Source: Actinomyces dentalis DSM 19115
GTDB lineage: Bacteria; Actinomycetota; Actinomycetes; Actinomycetales; Actinomycetaceae
Direction: 5' to 3'
Length of the DNA stretch: 64,000 nt
Assembly: GCF_000429225.1 (NCBI RefSeq)
Contig: NZ_AUBL01000004.1
Span: forward strand, 60,752 to 124,751
In this document: piece after piece, positions 37,456-46,339 of the stretch
Layout: each line of letters starts with the position of its first letter
Numbering within the stretch: the first letter of the stretch is position 1
Translations under genes and position numbers: made by a program
Notes under the pieces: generated by a model
Seen by the model: only the letters and a program-made list of their open reading frames with translations
Database searches by the model: none
What the model was told of the DNA's origin: nothing

Positions 37456-38784
37456 ATGACGACCACGGCGAGCCCGGGCGCGCCCCCCGGCACCCGGCGC
37501 GGCCCCGGCGCGCCGCCGCGCCCGCCCCTGCGCCGCCCGCTGCGCGCCGGCGCCCCCGGACCCGGGTGGGCGACGCGGCCCGGAAGGCTGATCGCGGGCG
37601 TCGCCGCGGGCCTGGCGGACCACCTCGGTCTGCCCGTCATCAGGGTGCGCGCGCTCCTGGTCGCCGCCGGCGTCTTCGGCGGCTCCGGGGCCCTCCTCTA
37701 CCTCCTGCTGTGGGCGCTCGTCCCAGCCGGCGACCCCCGGGCGGAGGCCTCCGGCGCCGTCCCGCCCGCCCGGGCCCGCCTCGTCTCGCCCCCGGGCGCC
37801 CGGGCCGCGGGCGGGCAGCGCCCGGGCCCGCGGGCGCGCGCCCTCCTGGGCGGCGTCGCCCTCCTCCTGGTCGCCGCCCTCATCGCCGTCCGGCGCTCCG
37901 GCCTGGGCCCGGACGCCGGCTGGTTCCCGCCCGTCCTCGTCATCACCGCCGGGGCGGCCCTGGCCTGGTCCCAGGTCGACGCGGTCACCGGCCCCGCCCG
38001 GGACCGGGGCGCCCTCCTGCGCCTGGCCGGCGGCGTCGTCCTGGCCATCGTCGGCATCCTGCTGTGGATCGGCGCCGACACCCCGCCCCGGGTGCTGCTG
38101 ACCGGCGCCCTGACCGGCGGCGCCCTCGTCCTGGGCGTCGGCCTGATCCTGGCGCCCCTGTGGCTGCGCACCAACCGGGCCCTGGCGGACACCCGCGCCG
38201 CCGAGGCGCGCGAGGCCGAGCGCGCCGACATCGCCGCCCACCTTCACGACTCGGTCCTCCAGACCCTCACCCTCATCCGCAAGCGCGCCGACGAGCCGGG
38301 CGCCGTCGCCCGCCTGGCCCGCTCCCAGGAGCGCGAACTGCGCGCCTGGCTCTACACCGACCGTCCCGAGGCCGGCACCTCGGTGGCCGACGCCGTGCGG
38401 GACCTGGTGGGGGAGATCGAGGACCGCTACGGCGCGGAGGTCGAGCTCGTCGTCGTGGGGGACCGCCCCCCCGACCGGGCCACGGAGGTCGTCGTCGCCG
38501 CCGCCCGCGAGGCCCTGTCCAACGCCGTGCGCCACGGCGCCCCGCCCGTGAGCGTCTACGCCGAGATCGGCCCCGAGCGCCTGGAGGTCTTCGTGCGTGA
38601 CCGCGGCCCGGGCTTCGACATCGACCGGATCCCCCCGGACCGGCACGGCGTGCGCGAGTCCATCGTCTCGCGCATGGCCCGCCACGGCGGCCGCGCCGTC
38701 GTGCGCCGCCTGGAGGCGGGGACCGAGATCCACCTCGACCTGCCCACCGTCCCGCCGCCCCCCGCCGCACCCACAGGAGCATGA
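37456..38784 (+). CDS. Histidine kinase with N-terminal PspC domain (HisKA_3)
   Basis: 442 residues. The PspC domain is at about 30-95 (WATRPGRLIAGVAAGLADHLGLPVIRVRALLVAAGVFGGSGALLYLLLWALVPAG). Next come several membrane helices, then a HisKA_3 box AERADIAAHLHDSVLQTLTLIRKRAD with phospho-acceptor His264, and an ATPase domain with N box EALSNAVRHG and G box RDRGPGFDIDRIPPDRHGVRESI. ATG 37456. The stop overlaps the next start (ATGATG), so it is coupled to the response regulator. Actinobacterial PspC-kinase/NarL pairs are likely envelope-stress sensors. Confidence 0.92.
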   Translation: MTTTASPGAPPGTRRGPGAPPRPPLRRPLRAGAPGPGWATRPGRLIAGVAAGLADHLGLPVIRVRALLVAAGVFGGSGALLYLLLWALVPAGDPRAEASGAVPPARARLVSPPGARAAGGQRPGPRARALLGGVALLLVAALIAVRRSGLGPDAGWFPPVLVITAGAALAWSQVDAVTGPARDRGALLRLAGGVVLAIVGILLWIGADTPPRVLLTGALTGGALVLGVGLILAPLWLRTNRALADTRAAEAREAERADIAAHLHDSVLQTLTLIRKRADEPGAVARLARSQERELRAWLYTDRPEAGTSVADAVRDLVGEIEDRYGAEVELVVVGDRPPDRATEVVVAAAREALSNAVRHGAPPVSVYAEIGPERLEVFVRDRGPGFDIDRIPPDRHGVRESIVSRMARHGGRAVVRRLEAGTEIHLDLPTVPPPPAAPTGA

Positions 38785-39470
38785 TGTCCCGCCGCACCGA
38801 TCCCGCCCCGCCCGCCCGCCTGCGCCTGCTCGTCGTCGACGACCACGCCCTCGTGCGCGCCGGGGTGCGCGCCGAGCTGACCGCCCGCGCCCCCGACCTG
38901 GAGGTCGTCGCCGAGGCCGAGGACGTCGAGGGCGCCGTCGCCGCCGTCCACGCCCTGCGCCCCGACGTCGTCCTGCTCGACGTGCACCTGCCCGGGGGCG
39001 ACGGCGGGGGAGGGGCCGAGGTGGTGGCCGCCTGCCGCGACGCGCCGGGCACCCGCTTCCTGGCCCTGAGCATCTCGGACGCGGCCGACGACGTCGTCGG
39101 CGTCATCCGGGCCGGGGCACGCGGCTACGTCACCAAGGCCATCTCGACGGCCGACCTCGCCCAGGCGGTGCGGCGGGTGGCCGCCGGGGACGCCGCCTTC
39201 TCCCCGCGCCTGGCCGGCTTCGTCCTGGACGCCTTCGGGACCGGGGCCGGGGATGTCGCCGTGGCCGACTCCGAGCTCGACCGCCTCTCGGCGCGCGAGC
39301 GCGAGGTCATGCGCCTGATCGCCCGCGGCTACACCTACAGGGAGTGCGCCGGCGAGCTGTTCATCTCCGTCAAGACCGTCGAGAGCCACGTCTCGGCCGT
39401 ACTGCGCAAGCTCCAGCTGTCCAACCGCAATGAGCTGACCCGCTGGGCCGCGGCCCGCCGCCTGGTGTAG
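38781..39470 (+). CDS. Response regulator, NarL family (partner of the PspC kinase)
   Basis: 229 residues. Receiver domain with acidic pocket LLVVDDHALVRAG, phospho-acceptor Asp67 in VVLLDVHLPGG and Lys in YVTKAIS. C-terminal LuxR HTH: LSAREREVMRLIARGYTYRECAGELFISVKTVESHVSAVLRKLQLSNRNEL. AGGAG precedes the tandem ATGATG start. A terminator-like hairpin follows at 39479-39514. Likely binds the divergent region upstream of the kinase and the PspC gene. Confidence 0.93.
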   Translation: MMSRRTDPAPPARLRLLVVDDHALVRAGVRAELTARAPDLEVVAEAEDVEGAVAAVHALRPDVVLLDVHLPGGDGGGGAEVVAACRDAPGTRFLALSISDAADDVVGVIRAGARGYVTKAISTADLAQAVRRVAAGDAAFSPRLAGFVLDAFGTGAGDVAVADSELDRLSAREREVMRLIARGYTYRECAGELFISVKTVESHVSAVLRKLQLSNRNELTRWAAARRLV

Positions 39471-39478
39471 GGGCGCCG

Positions 39479-39514
39479 GCCGGGGTCCCGCGGCCCCGCG
39501 GCGCGGGCCCCGGC
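39479..39514 (+). terminator. Hairpin terminator candidate after the PspC-kinase operon
   Basis: GCCGGGG-T-CCCGCG and CGCGGG-CCCCGGC pair with one bulged base. It starts nine bases after the regulator stop. Confidence 0.45.
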
Positions 39515-39581
39515 GCGTGGGGCCGCTCACGGGCGGGCGGCGCGGCCCGGGCCGGGGCCGATCCGTGGGAGGATGGCCGCC

Positions 39582-40304
39582 GTGAGCCCGCATCCCAGCG
39601 TTCCCCTCTCCGCGCCCGCCCCCGCCCGCGCGCTCGAGCGCGCCGCCGCCCACGTGCGCGCGGGCGGCCTGCTCATCCTCCCCACCGACACCGTCTACGG
39701 CATCGGGGCCCTGGCCTCCGACGCCGCGGGCGTGAGCCGGCTCCTGGCCGCCAAGGGGCGGGACCGCCGCATGCCGCCGCCGGTCCTCGTCGCCGACCCC
39801 GCCCAGGCCTTCGACGTCGTCGCCCGCCTCCCCGACGCCGCCCGGGTGCTCATCGGGGCCTTCTGGCCCGGGGCGCTGACCCTCGTCCTCGATGCGAGGG
39901 CCGACCTGGACTGGGACCTGGGGGAGTCGGGCGGAACCGTGGCCCTGCGCATGCCCGACCATCCCCTGGCCCTGGAGCTGCTGCGCCGCACCGGCCCCAT
40001 GGCCGTCACCAGCGCCAACCGCACGGGACTGGCCCCCGCCACCGACGCCGCGGCCGCCCTGGCCGCCTTCCCGGGCCGGGTCGCGCTCGCCGACGACGAC
40101 GCCGCGGGCCCGCACGGCGCCGACATACTGCTGCTCGACGGCGGCCCGACGCCCGGACCCGTGCCCTCCACCATCGTCAGCCTGGCCGGCGGGTCCCCGG
40201 GCCCCGTCGTCGTGCGCGAGGGCGTCGTCCCGCGCGCCGAGCTCGCCGCCGTCGTGGGCCCGAGCGCGGCGCACGGCGGCGCGAAGGAGGGTGCGGGGGC
40301 GTGA
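39582..40304 (+). CDS. tsaC: L-threonylcarbamoyladenylate synthase (TsaC/Sua5)
   Basis: 240 residues. It makes the threonylcarbamoyl-AMP used to modify A37 of ANN-decoding tRNAs (t6A). YrdC fold motifs: GGLLILPTDTVYGIGALA, LAAKGRDRRMPPPVLVAD (the KxR-type motif), FWPGALTLVL, VALRMPDHPLALELL and TSANRTGLAPAT. GTG 39582 is preferred (GGGAGG nine bases before); the overlapping ATG 39573 directly abuts that site. It is the first gene of a tsaC-wecA-atpI cluster upstream of the ATP synthase genes, the same order as in mycobacteria. Confidence 0.92.
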   Translation: MSPHPSVPLSAPAPARALERAAAHVRAGGLLILPTDTVYGIGALASDAAGVSRLLAAKGRDRRMPPPVLVADPAQAFDVVARLPDAARVLIGAFWPGALTLVLDARADLDWDLGESGGTVALRMPDHPLALELLRRTGPMAVTSANRTGLAPATDAAAALAAFPGRVALADDDAAGPHGADILLLDGGPTPGPVPSTIVSLAGGSPGPVVVREGVVPRAELAAVVGPSAAHGGAKEGAGA

Positions 40305-41437
40305 AGGTCTACCTCCTGCTCATGCTCGTGGCGGCGGCCGTGACCTACCTGTCCGTGCCGATCGTGCGCCACATCGCCCTGGTCTTCAACGCCCTGACCC
40401 CGGTGCGGGCCCGCGACGTGCACACCACGCCCATTCCGCGCCTGGGCGGCGTGGCCATGTTCCTGGGCTTCGCCACCGCCGTCGCCGTCGCCTCGCGCGT
40501 GCCCTACCTGTCCAATGTCATCGACCGCTCCGCCTGGGCGGTGGTGCTGGGGGCGGGGCTGGTCTGCCTGCTGGGCATCGTCGACGACCTGTGGGAGCTG
40601 GACTGGATGACCAAGCTCGTCGGGCAGATCCTGGCGGCCGGGATCATGGCCTGGCAGGGCGTCCAGCTCATCACCTTCCCCGTGTGGGGGCTGACCATCG
40701 GCTCGTCCCGCCTGTCCCTGTTCTCCACCATTCTGGTGGTGCTCACCGTCATCAACGCCGTCAACTGGATGGACGGGCTGGACGGGCTGGCCGCCGGCGT
40801 CATCGGGATCGGGGCGGTGGCCTTCTTCGCCTACGTCTACGCCCTGACCCGCTGGACCTCCCCGGAGTCCTACACCTCCCTGGCCGCCACCATCGTGGCC
40901 GCCCTCATCGGCATATGCGCGGGCTTCCTGCCCCATAATTTCCATCCGGCCACGATCTTCATGGGCGACTCCGGCTCCATGCAGCTGGGCCTGATCTCCG
41001 CCGCCGGCACGATCATCGTCACCGGGCAGATCGATCCGGGCAGCTTCGGGGGCACGGCGGCGATCCCCGTGTTCCTGCCGATCCTGCTGCCCCTCATGGT
41101 CCTTCTGCTGCCCGTGGCGGACATGATCAGGCTCATTGTGCGCCGGACCATGTCCGGGCACAGCCCCTTCCACGCCGACCGCATGCACATGCACCACCGC
41201 CTGCTCGCCGCCGGCCACTCCCACCGCCGGGCCGTGCTGGTCATGTACATCTGGGCGGCGGTCGCGGCCTTCTCCTGCGCCGGCCTCGCCTTCCTGCCGG
41301 TCCGGGTGGTGGCCGTGGGCGCGGCCGTGGCCGTGGTCGCGGCCGTGGCCGTGACCGTCGACCTCATGCCCGGGCTGCGCCTGACCTGGGCCCGGCGCAT
41401 CGGCGCCCGGCACGTGCGGCGCGCGGGGCGACGATGA
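40301..41437 (+). CDS. wecA: Undecaprenyl/decaprenyl-phosphate GlcNAc-1-phosphate transferase (WecA/TagO-like)
   Basis: 378 residues, polytopic membrane enzyme that starts lipid-linked glycan synthesis (arabinogalactan-, teichoic acid- or other envelope-linker type). Motifs of the MraY/WecA superfamily: PVRARDVHTTPIPRLGGVAMFLG, VDDLWELDWMTKLVGQ (DD metal site), NAVNWMDGLDGLAAG, PHNFHPATIFMGDSGSMQLG and the HIHH-like HMHHRLL. GTG overlaps the tsaC stop by four bases. In mycobacteria the equivalent gene is also placed before atpI-atpB. Confidence 0.92.
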   Translation: MKVYLLLMLVAAAVTYLSVPIVRHIALVFNALTPVRARDVHTTPIPRLGGVAMFLGFATAVAVASRVPYLSNVIDRSAWAVVLGAGLVCLLGIVDDLWELDWMTKLVGQILAAGIMAWQGVQLITFPVWGLTIGSSRLSLFSTILVVLTVINAVNWMDGLDGLAAGVIGIGAVAFFAYVYALTRWTSPESYTSLAATIVAALIGICAGFLPHNFHPATIFMGDSGSMQLGLISAAGTIIVTGQIDPGSFGGTAAIPVFLPILLPLMVLLLPVADMIRLIVRRTMSGHSPFHADRMHMHHRLLAAGHSHRRAVLVMYIWAAVAAFSCAGLAFLPVRVVAVGAAVAVVAAVAVTVDLMPGLRLTWARRIGARHVRRAGRR

Positions 41438-41919
41438 GCCGGGCCGACCGCCGCCTGACGCCCCCCCGCCCGCGCACCCACGCGGAGGTCTTCCGCGCCG
41501 CGGCGCGGCGGGTCCTGATCGTCGGGCTCGCCCTGTCCGCGATCGCCCTCGCCTGCGCCGCGGTGGTCGGCGGCGGCGCCTGGCGCGGCGCCGTCTGGGG
41601 CGCCGGGGCCGGGGCCCTGCTCACCCTCATCACCGCCGCGTCCCTGGCCGTCGACTGGGACCGCTTCCCCCTCCTGGCCTCCGGGGGGGTCATGCTGTCC
41701 TTCGCCGGGAAGATCGCCGTCATGGTGGTTCTCATCGTCCTGGCGGGCCCGCACCGCTCGACGATGAGTCCGATCTGGTTCCTCGCGCCCCTGGCGGTGA
41801 TCCTCCTGGCGGTCGCGGGCACGGAGATCGTCGCGCTCGCCTCGGGCCGGGCCCTGACGGTTCAGCCGCGCCGCGGCGAACGGCGCGACGACGGCGCGGA
41901 TGGGTCGAGCGTCCCTTGA
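41434..41919 (+). CDS. AtpI-like membrane protein
   Basis: 161 residues with four helices (VLIVGLALSAIALACAAVV, AVWGAGAGALLTLITAASLAV, VMLSFAGKIAVMVVLIVLAG, FLAPLAVILLAVAGTEIVAL). It stands between wecA and atpB, as does the AtpI/Rv1303-type protein in actinobacteria, which helps ATP synthase ring assembly. Sequence conservation in this family is low, so the call rests mostly on topology and position. ATG overlaps the wecA stop. Confidence 0.72.
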   Translation: MSRADRRLTPPRPRTHAEVFRAAARRVLIVGLALSAIALACAAVVGGGAWRGAVWGAGAGALLTLITAASLAVDWDRFPLLASGGVMLSFAGKIAVMVVLIVLAGPHRSTMSPIWFLAPLAVILLAVAGTEIVALASGRALTVQPRRGERRDDGADGSSVP

Positions 41920-42000
41920 TTCGCGGCGTCCGAAGTGCCAGGGGCCGGGGCGGCCGGCCCGCCGGTCCGGTTTTCGGGTGGACGGTTCGCGGTTTTGGAT

Positions 42001-42006
42001 TAGGCT
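42001..42006 (+). promoter_or_regulatory. Probable atp operon promoter (-10)
   Basis: TAGGCT, with TGGACG 16 bases upstream (41979-41984) as a possible -35. Transcription from here would give atpB a leader of about 50 bases with a GGAGGA ribosome site at 42050-42055. Confidence 0.45.
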
Positions 42007-42060
42007 GGCATATGAGGCCGTTCCTCGGTGGGACGGCGGGTCCGTATCCGAGGAGGACTG

Positions 42061-42888
42061 GTGATCACGAGCGCGATTCTCGCGGCCGGGACGGTCGGGG
42101 CGCTGCCCGCGTCCTCGGACGGGAGCGGCTTCGAGCCGCCCAGCATGGACGACTTCTTCCCCGCGCCCTTCGCCTTCCAGGGCACGCCCTTCGAGCTCAA
42201 CCGCGTCATGATGGTCAGGCTCATCATGGCCTGCGCCCTGGTGCTCGTCTTCGCCGTCGGCGCCGCGCGCGCCCGGGTCGTGCCCGGCCGGTTCCAGAGC
42301 GCCCTGGAGCTGGTCCTGGACTTCGTGCGCAAGAACGTCGCCGAGGAGATCCTCGGCCCCGACTTCGGGCGCAGGTACGCCCCGGTGCTGACCACGATCT
42401 TCCTGGGCGTGCTGTTCCTCAACATCTCGGGCGTCATCCCGGGCCTCCAGATCGCCTCGACCGGCGTGGTGGGCATGCCGCTGATCTTCGCGATCGTGTC
42501 CTACATCGCCTTCTTCTACGCGGGCGTGCGCGCCAACGGCATCGGCCGCTACCTCAAGGGATCCCTCGCCCCCCGGGGCGTGCCGGGGTTCCTGTACCCG
42601 CTCATCGTCCCCATCGAGTTCCTCTCCACCTTCATCCTGCGGCCCCTGACGCTGACGGTCCGACTCATGGCGAATATGATCTCCGGCCACCTGCTGCTGG
42701 CCCTGTGCTTCGTGGCCACCAACGCCCTGTTCGTCTACGCCTCGGCCTCGCTCAAGGCGCTGGGCGCGATCACCCTGGCCGCGGGCGTCGCCTTCATCGT
42801 CTTCGAGGCCTTCGTCGCCGCCCTCCAGGCCTACATCTTCACGCTCCTGACGGCCGTCTACATCGACTCCTCGGTCCGCATGCACTGA
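42061..42888 (+). CDS. atpB: F1Fo ATP synthase subunit a
   Basis: 275 residues. Membrane subunit carrying the proton half-channels. The essential Arg is in LTLTVRLMANMISGHLL; FLGVLFLNISGVIPG and QAYIFTLLTAVYI are also typical. GTG 42061 has GGAGGA upstream. First structural gene of the atpBEFHAGDC operon, in the normal actinobacterial order. Confidence 0.95.
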   Translation: MITSAILAAGTVGALPASSDGSGFEPPSMDDFFPAPFAFQGTPFELNRVMMVRLIMACALVLVFAVGAARARVVPGRFQSALELVLDFVRKNVAEEILGPDFGRRYAPVLTTIFLGVLFLNISGVIPGLQIASTGVVGMPLIFAIVSYIAFFYAGVRANGIGRYLKGSLAPRGVPGFLYPLIVPIEFLSTFILRPLTLTVRLMANMISGHLLLALCFVATNALFVYASASLKALGAITLAAGVAFIVFEAFVAALQAYIFTLLTAVYIDSSVRMH

Positions 42889-42963
42889 AACCCCGGTTTT
42901 AACGTCATCACTCATCACACGATTTCTTCGCCCTCCGGCGATCACCACCACAAGGAGACACCT

Positions 42964-43167
42964 ATGACCGGCACTATCAACACCATCGGCTACGCGCTCG
43001 CGACCCTGGGCCCCGCACTGGGCATCGGCCTGGTCGTCGCCAAGACCCAGGAGGGCACGGCGCGCCAGCCGGAGGTCGCCGGCGCCCTGCGCACCAATAT
43101 GTTCATCGGCGCCGCCCTCATCGAGGCCCTGGGCCTGCTCGGCTTCGCGGCCGGTTTCGTCTTCTGA
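42964..43167 (+). CDS. atpE: F1Fo ATP synthase subunit c
   Basis: 67 residues, two helices forming a hairpin. Polar loop ARQPEV at 33-38 and ion-binding Glu54 in ALIEALGLLGF. No Na+-site pattern (no Gln in helix 1 and no Ser/Thr after the Glu), so protons are the likely ion. Preceded by AAGGAG. Confidence 0.95.
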   Translation: MTGTINTIGYALATLGPALGIGLVVAKTQEGTARQPEVAGALRTNMFIGAALIEALGLLGFAAGFVF

Positions 43168-43171
43168 ACCC

Positions 43172-43816
43172 GTGGTCGCCATGACCATAGCCGTGAACGC
43201 CCCCGCGCTCGCCGCGGGCCTGCCTGCGGCGCTGCCCGCCTCCGGCGCCTCCGAGGGCGGCGCCCCGGGGGGCATTGGTCTGTTCATCCCCGCCCTGCCC
43301 GACCTGCTGTGGGGCACGGTCGCCTTCCTGATCGTCGCCGTCGCGCTCGTCAAGTACGCCCTGCCGCGCTTCAACGCGGTGCTCGACGAGCGCACCCGCA
43401 AGATCGAGGAGGGCCTGGAGCTGGCGGACAGGGCCAGGAGCAACCAGGAGGACGCCGAGCGCAAGGCCGCCCGGCTCATCGAGGACGCCCGGCGCGAGGC
43501 CGCGGGCCTGCGCGCGGCCGCCCAGAACGAGGCCAAGGAGATCATCGCCCAGGCCCGCGCCGACGCCCAGAAGGAGGCCTCCCGCGCCATGGAGGCCGCC
43601 GAGCGCCAGATCCGGGCGGACAAGCAGGCCGCCGAGATCAGCCTGCACACCGACGTCGGCCTGCTCGCCTCCGACCTCGCCGAGAGGATCGTGGGCGAGC
43701 AGCTGACCGACACCGCGCTGTCGGCCCGCGTCATCGACCGCTTCCTCGACGAGCTCGAGAAGGCGCCCGCCCGCGCCCGGCGCGCCGACGCCGCCGGATA
43801 CGGAGCGGTGCGGTGA
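43172..43816 (+). CDS. atpF: F1Fo ATP synthase subunit b
   Basis: About 211-214 residues. One N-terminal helix (LLWGTVAFLIVAVALVKYAL) anchors a long charged alpha-helix with many Arg/Glu/Ala (ERTRKIEEGLELADRARSNQEDAERKAARLIEDARREA…), the peripheral stator. GTG 43172 or ATG 43181 may start it; neither has a good ribosome site, so it is probably coupled to atpE. Confidence 0.94.
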   Translation: MVAMTIAVNAPALAAGLPAALPASGASEGGAPGGIGLFIPALPDLLWGTVAFLIVAVALVKYALPRFNAVLDERTRKIEEGLELADRARSNQEDAERKAARLIEDARREAAGLRAAAQNEAKEIIAQARADAQKEASRAMEAAERQIRADKQAAEISLHTDVGLLASDLAERIVGEQLTDTALSARVIDRFLDELEKAPARARRADAAGYGAVR

Positions 43817-44637
43817 ACACCGGGACCGCCGCCAGCAGGGTCATCGCCGCCAGGGCGTGGACCCCGGTCCTGACCGCCGCCGGGGCGGTCGGGCAGGAGC
43901 TCGGCGAGCAGATCCTCGCCCTGGCCCACCAGGTCGCGGCGAACCCGCTGCGCGGTCCGCTCACCGATCCCGGCCGCGCGCCCGAGGACAAGGCGGCCCT
44001 CGCCGCCCGCCTGTTCACCGGCCGGGTGGACGAGCGCGTCGTCGACCTCCTGCGGGTGCTCGTGCGCGAGCGCTGGTCGCGCCCGGTCGATCTCATCACC
44101 GCCCTGCACGACATGGGCATCCAGTCCGTCCTGGCCGGCGCGCGCGCGGGCGGCACCCTGGAGGACGTCGAGCAGGAGCTCTTCGCCGTCGGGCAGGTCC
44201 TCGCCGACAACCGCGAGGTCCGCGAGGCCCTCGAGCCGTCCCGGCGCACCCGCACCGAGGACCGCGTCGGGCTCGCCCGGCGGCTCTTCGGCCCGCGTGT
44301 GTCGGCCCCGACCATGAGCCTGGTCGTCTGGTGCGTGCGCCACCAGCCCGAGATCGCCGTCGGCGGGGTGCCCTACAATGTGCGCCGCGTCACCGAGCTG
44401 GCCGCCGGTCTGCAGAACCGCACCATCGCCGACGTCGTCACCGCCGTCCCCATGACGCCCCTCCAGGAGGCGCGCCTGCGGGCCATCCTCGCCCAGCGCC
44501 TGGGCACCGACATCGAATTCAACATGGAGGTCGACCCCTCGGTCATCGGCGGGGTCAGGGTCAGCGTGCGCGACCTGGTCATGGACTCCACCGTTCGCAG
44601 CTCCATCGCGCGGCTGCGCACCCGGCTGACGGGCTGA
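43813..44637 (+). CDS. atpH: F1Fo ATP synthase subunit delta
   Basis: 274 residues, long compared with the roughly 180 of Escherichia coli delta but normal for actinobacteria, where delta has an N-terminal extension. C-terminal delta signature: RTIADVVTAVPMTPLQEARLRAILAQRLGTDIEFNMEVDPSVIGGVRVSVRDLVMDSTVRSSIARLRTRL. GTG overlaps the atpF stop (GTGA). Links stator to F1. Confidence 0.94.
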   Translation: MNTGTAASRVIAARAWTPVLTAAGAVGQELGEQILALAHQVAANPLRGPLTDPGRAPEDKAALAARLFTGRVDERVVDLLRVLVRERWSRPVDLITALHDMGIQSVLAGARAGGTLEDVEQELFAVGQVLADNREVREALEPSRRTRTEDRVGLARRLFGPRVSAPTMSLVVWCVRHQPEIAVGGVPYNVRRVTELAAGLQNRTIADVVTAVPMTPLQEARLRAILAQRLGTDIEFNMEVDPSVIGGVRVSVRDLVMDSTVRSSIARLRTRLTG

Positions 44638-44703
44638 GGGCCCGCCCCGCAACATCCGGCGCCCCGCGGCGCCACCCCAGCACACAGCAAGGAGACGACA
44701 GAG

Positions 44704-46338
44704 ATGGTGGAACTGACCATCAGGCCGGAGGACGTCCGTTCGGCCCTGGACGAGTTCGTCGCGTCCTACAAGCCCTCGCAGGTCGCGGCCGAGGAGGTCG
44801 GGCACGTCGTCTTCGCCGCCGACGGCATCGCCCACGTCGAGGGCCTGCCCGGCGTCATGGCCAATGAGCTGCTCGTCTTCGAGGACCGCACCGCCGGTCT
44901 GGCCATGAACCTCGACGAGCGCCAGATCGGCGTGGTCGTCCTGGGCGACTTCGCCGGCATCGACGAGGGCCAGACGGTGCGGCGCACCGGGGAGGTCCTG
45001 TCCGTGCCGGTGGGCGACGGCTACCTCGGCCGCGTCGTCGACCCCCTGGGCCGCCCCATCGACGGCCTGGGCCAGATCCGCACCGAGGGGCGGCGCGCCC
45101 TGGAGCTCCAGGCCCCCGGCGTCATGTCCCGCAAGTCCGTCCACGAGCCCCTTCAGACCGGTCTGAAGGCCATCGACTCCATGATCCCCATCGGCCGCGG
45201 TCAGCGCCAGCTCATCATCGGCGACCGCAAGACCGGCAAGACGGCCATCGCCCTGGACACGATCCTCAACCAGAAGTCGGCCTGGGAGACGGGCGACCCC
45301 GCCCAGCAGGTGCGCTGCATCTACGTGGCCACCGGGCAGAAGGGCTCCACCATCGCCTCCGTGCGCGCCGTCCTGGAGGAGCGCGGCGCCCTGGAGTACA
45401 CCACCATCGTGGCCTCCCCGGCCTCCGACCCGGCCGGCTTCAAGTACCTGTCCCCCTACACCGGTTCGGCCATCGGCCAGCACTGGATGTACTCGGGCAA
45501 GCACGTGCTCATCGTCTTCGACGACCTGTCCAAGCAGGCCGAGGCGTACCGGGCCGTCTCCCTGCTCCTGCGCCGCCCGCCGGGCCGCGAGGCCTACCCC
45601 GGCGACGTCTTCTACCTGCACTCGCGCCTGCTGGAGCGCTGCGCCAAGCTCTCCGACGACCTGGGGGCCGGGTCCATGACCGGTCTGCCGATCATCGAGA
45701 CCAAGGCCAATGACGTCTCGGCCTACATCCCCACCAATGTCATCTCCATCACCGACGGGCAGATCTTCCTCCAGTCCGACCTGTTCAACGCCGACCAGCG
45801 CCCCGCCGTCGACGTGGGCATCTCGGTGTCGCGCGTGGGCGGCGCCGCCCAGGTCAAGGCCATGAAGCGGGTCGCCGGCACCCTCAAGCTCACGCTGGCG
45901 CAGTACCGCTCCATGCAGGCCTTCGCCATGTTCGCCTCCGACCTGGACGCCGCCACCCGCGCCCAGCTCACCCGCGGCGAGCGCCTCATGGAGCTGCTCA
46001 AGCAGCCCCAGTTCACGCCCTACCCGGTCGAGGAGCAGGTGGCGAGCGTGTGGACCGGCACCAACGGCTACCTCGACGACCTCGACGTGGCCGACGTCCT
46101 GCCCTTCGAGCGCGCCCTGCTGGACCACCTGCGGCGCAATACCAAGGTCCTGGACGCCATCCGCACCACCGGCCTGCTCTCCGACGACGACGAGGCCGCC
46201 CTGCGCGCCGCCGTCGAGTCCTTCCGCAGCACCTACCTGGCCGGGGGCAAGATGCTCTCCGGCGAGGTCGCCGCCGCCGAGGAGGAGGCCCCCGCCGAGC
46301 ACACGGCCGAGCAGATCGTGCTCAAGAAGAAGGGCTGA
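44704..46338 (+). CDS. atpA: F1Fo ATP synthase subunit alpha
   Basis: 544 residues. Non-catalytic nucleotide subunit. Walker A GDRKTGKT at about 172-179, [42 protein letters not shown] and the Arg-finger region [29 protein letters not shown] are standard. The start ATG has AAGGAGA upstream. C-terminal tail is Glu-rich as in related species. Confidence 0.97.
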   Translation: MVELTIRPEDVRSALDEFVASYKPSQVAAEEVGHVVFAADGIAHVEGLPGVMANELLVFEDRTAGLAMNLDERQIGVVVLGDFAGIDEGQTVRRTGEVLSVPVGDGYLGRVVDPLGRPIDGLGQIRTEGRRALELQAPGVMSRKSVHEPLQTGLKAIDSMIPIGRGQRQLIIGDRKTGKTAIALDTILNQKSAWETGDPAQQVRCIYVATGQKGSTIASVRAVLEERGALEYTTIVASPASDPAGFKYLSPYTGSAIGQHWMYSGKHVLIVFDDLSKQAEAYRAVSLLLRRPPGREAYPGDVFYLHSRLLERCAKLSDDLGAGSMTGLPIIETKANDVSAYIPTNVISITDGQIFLQSDLFNADQRPAVDVGISVSRVGGAAQVKAMKRVAGTLKLTLAQYRSMQAFAMFASDLDAATRAQLTRGERLMELLKQPQFTPYPVEEQVASVWTGTNGYLDDLDVADVLPFERALLDHLRRNTKVLDAIRTTGLLSDDDEAALRAAVESFRSTYLAGGKMLSGEVAAAEEEAPAEHTAEQIVLKKKG

Positions 46339-46339
46339 C

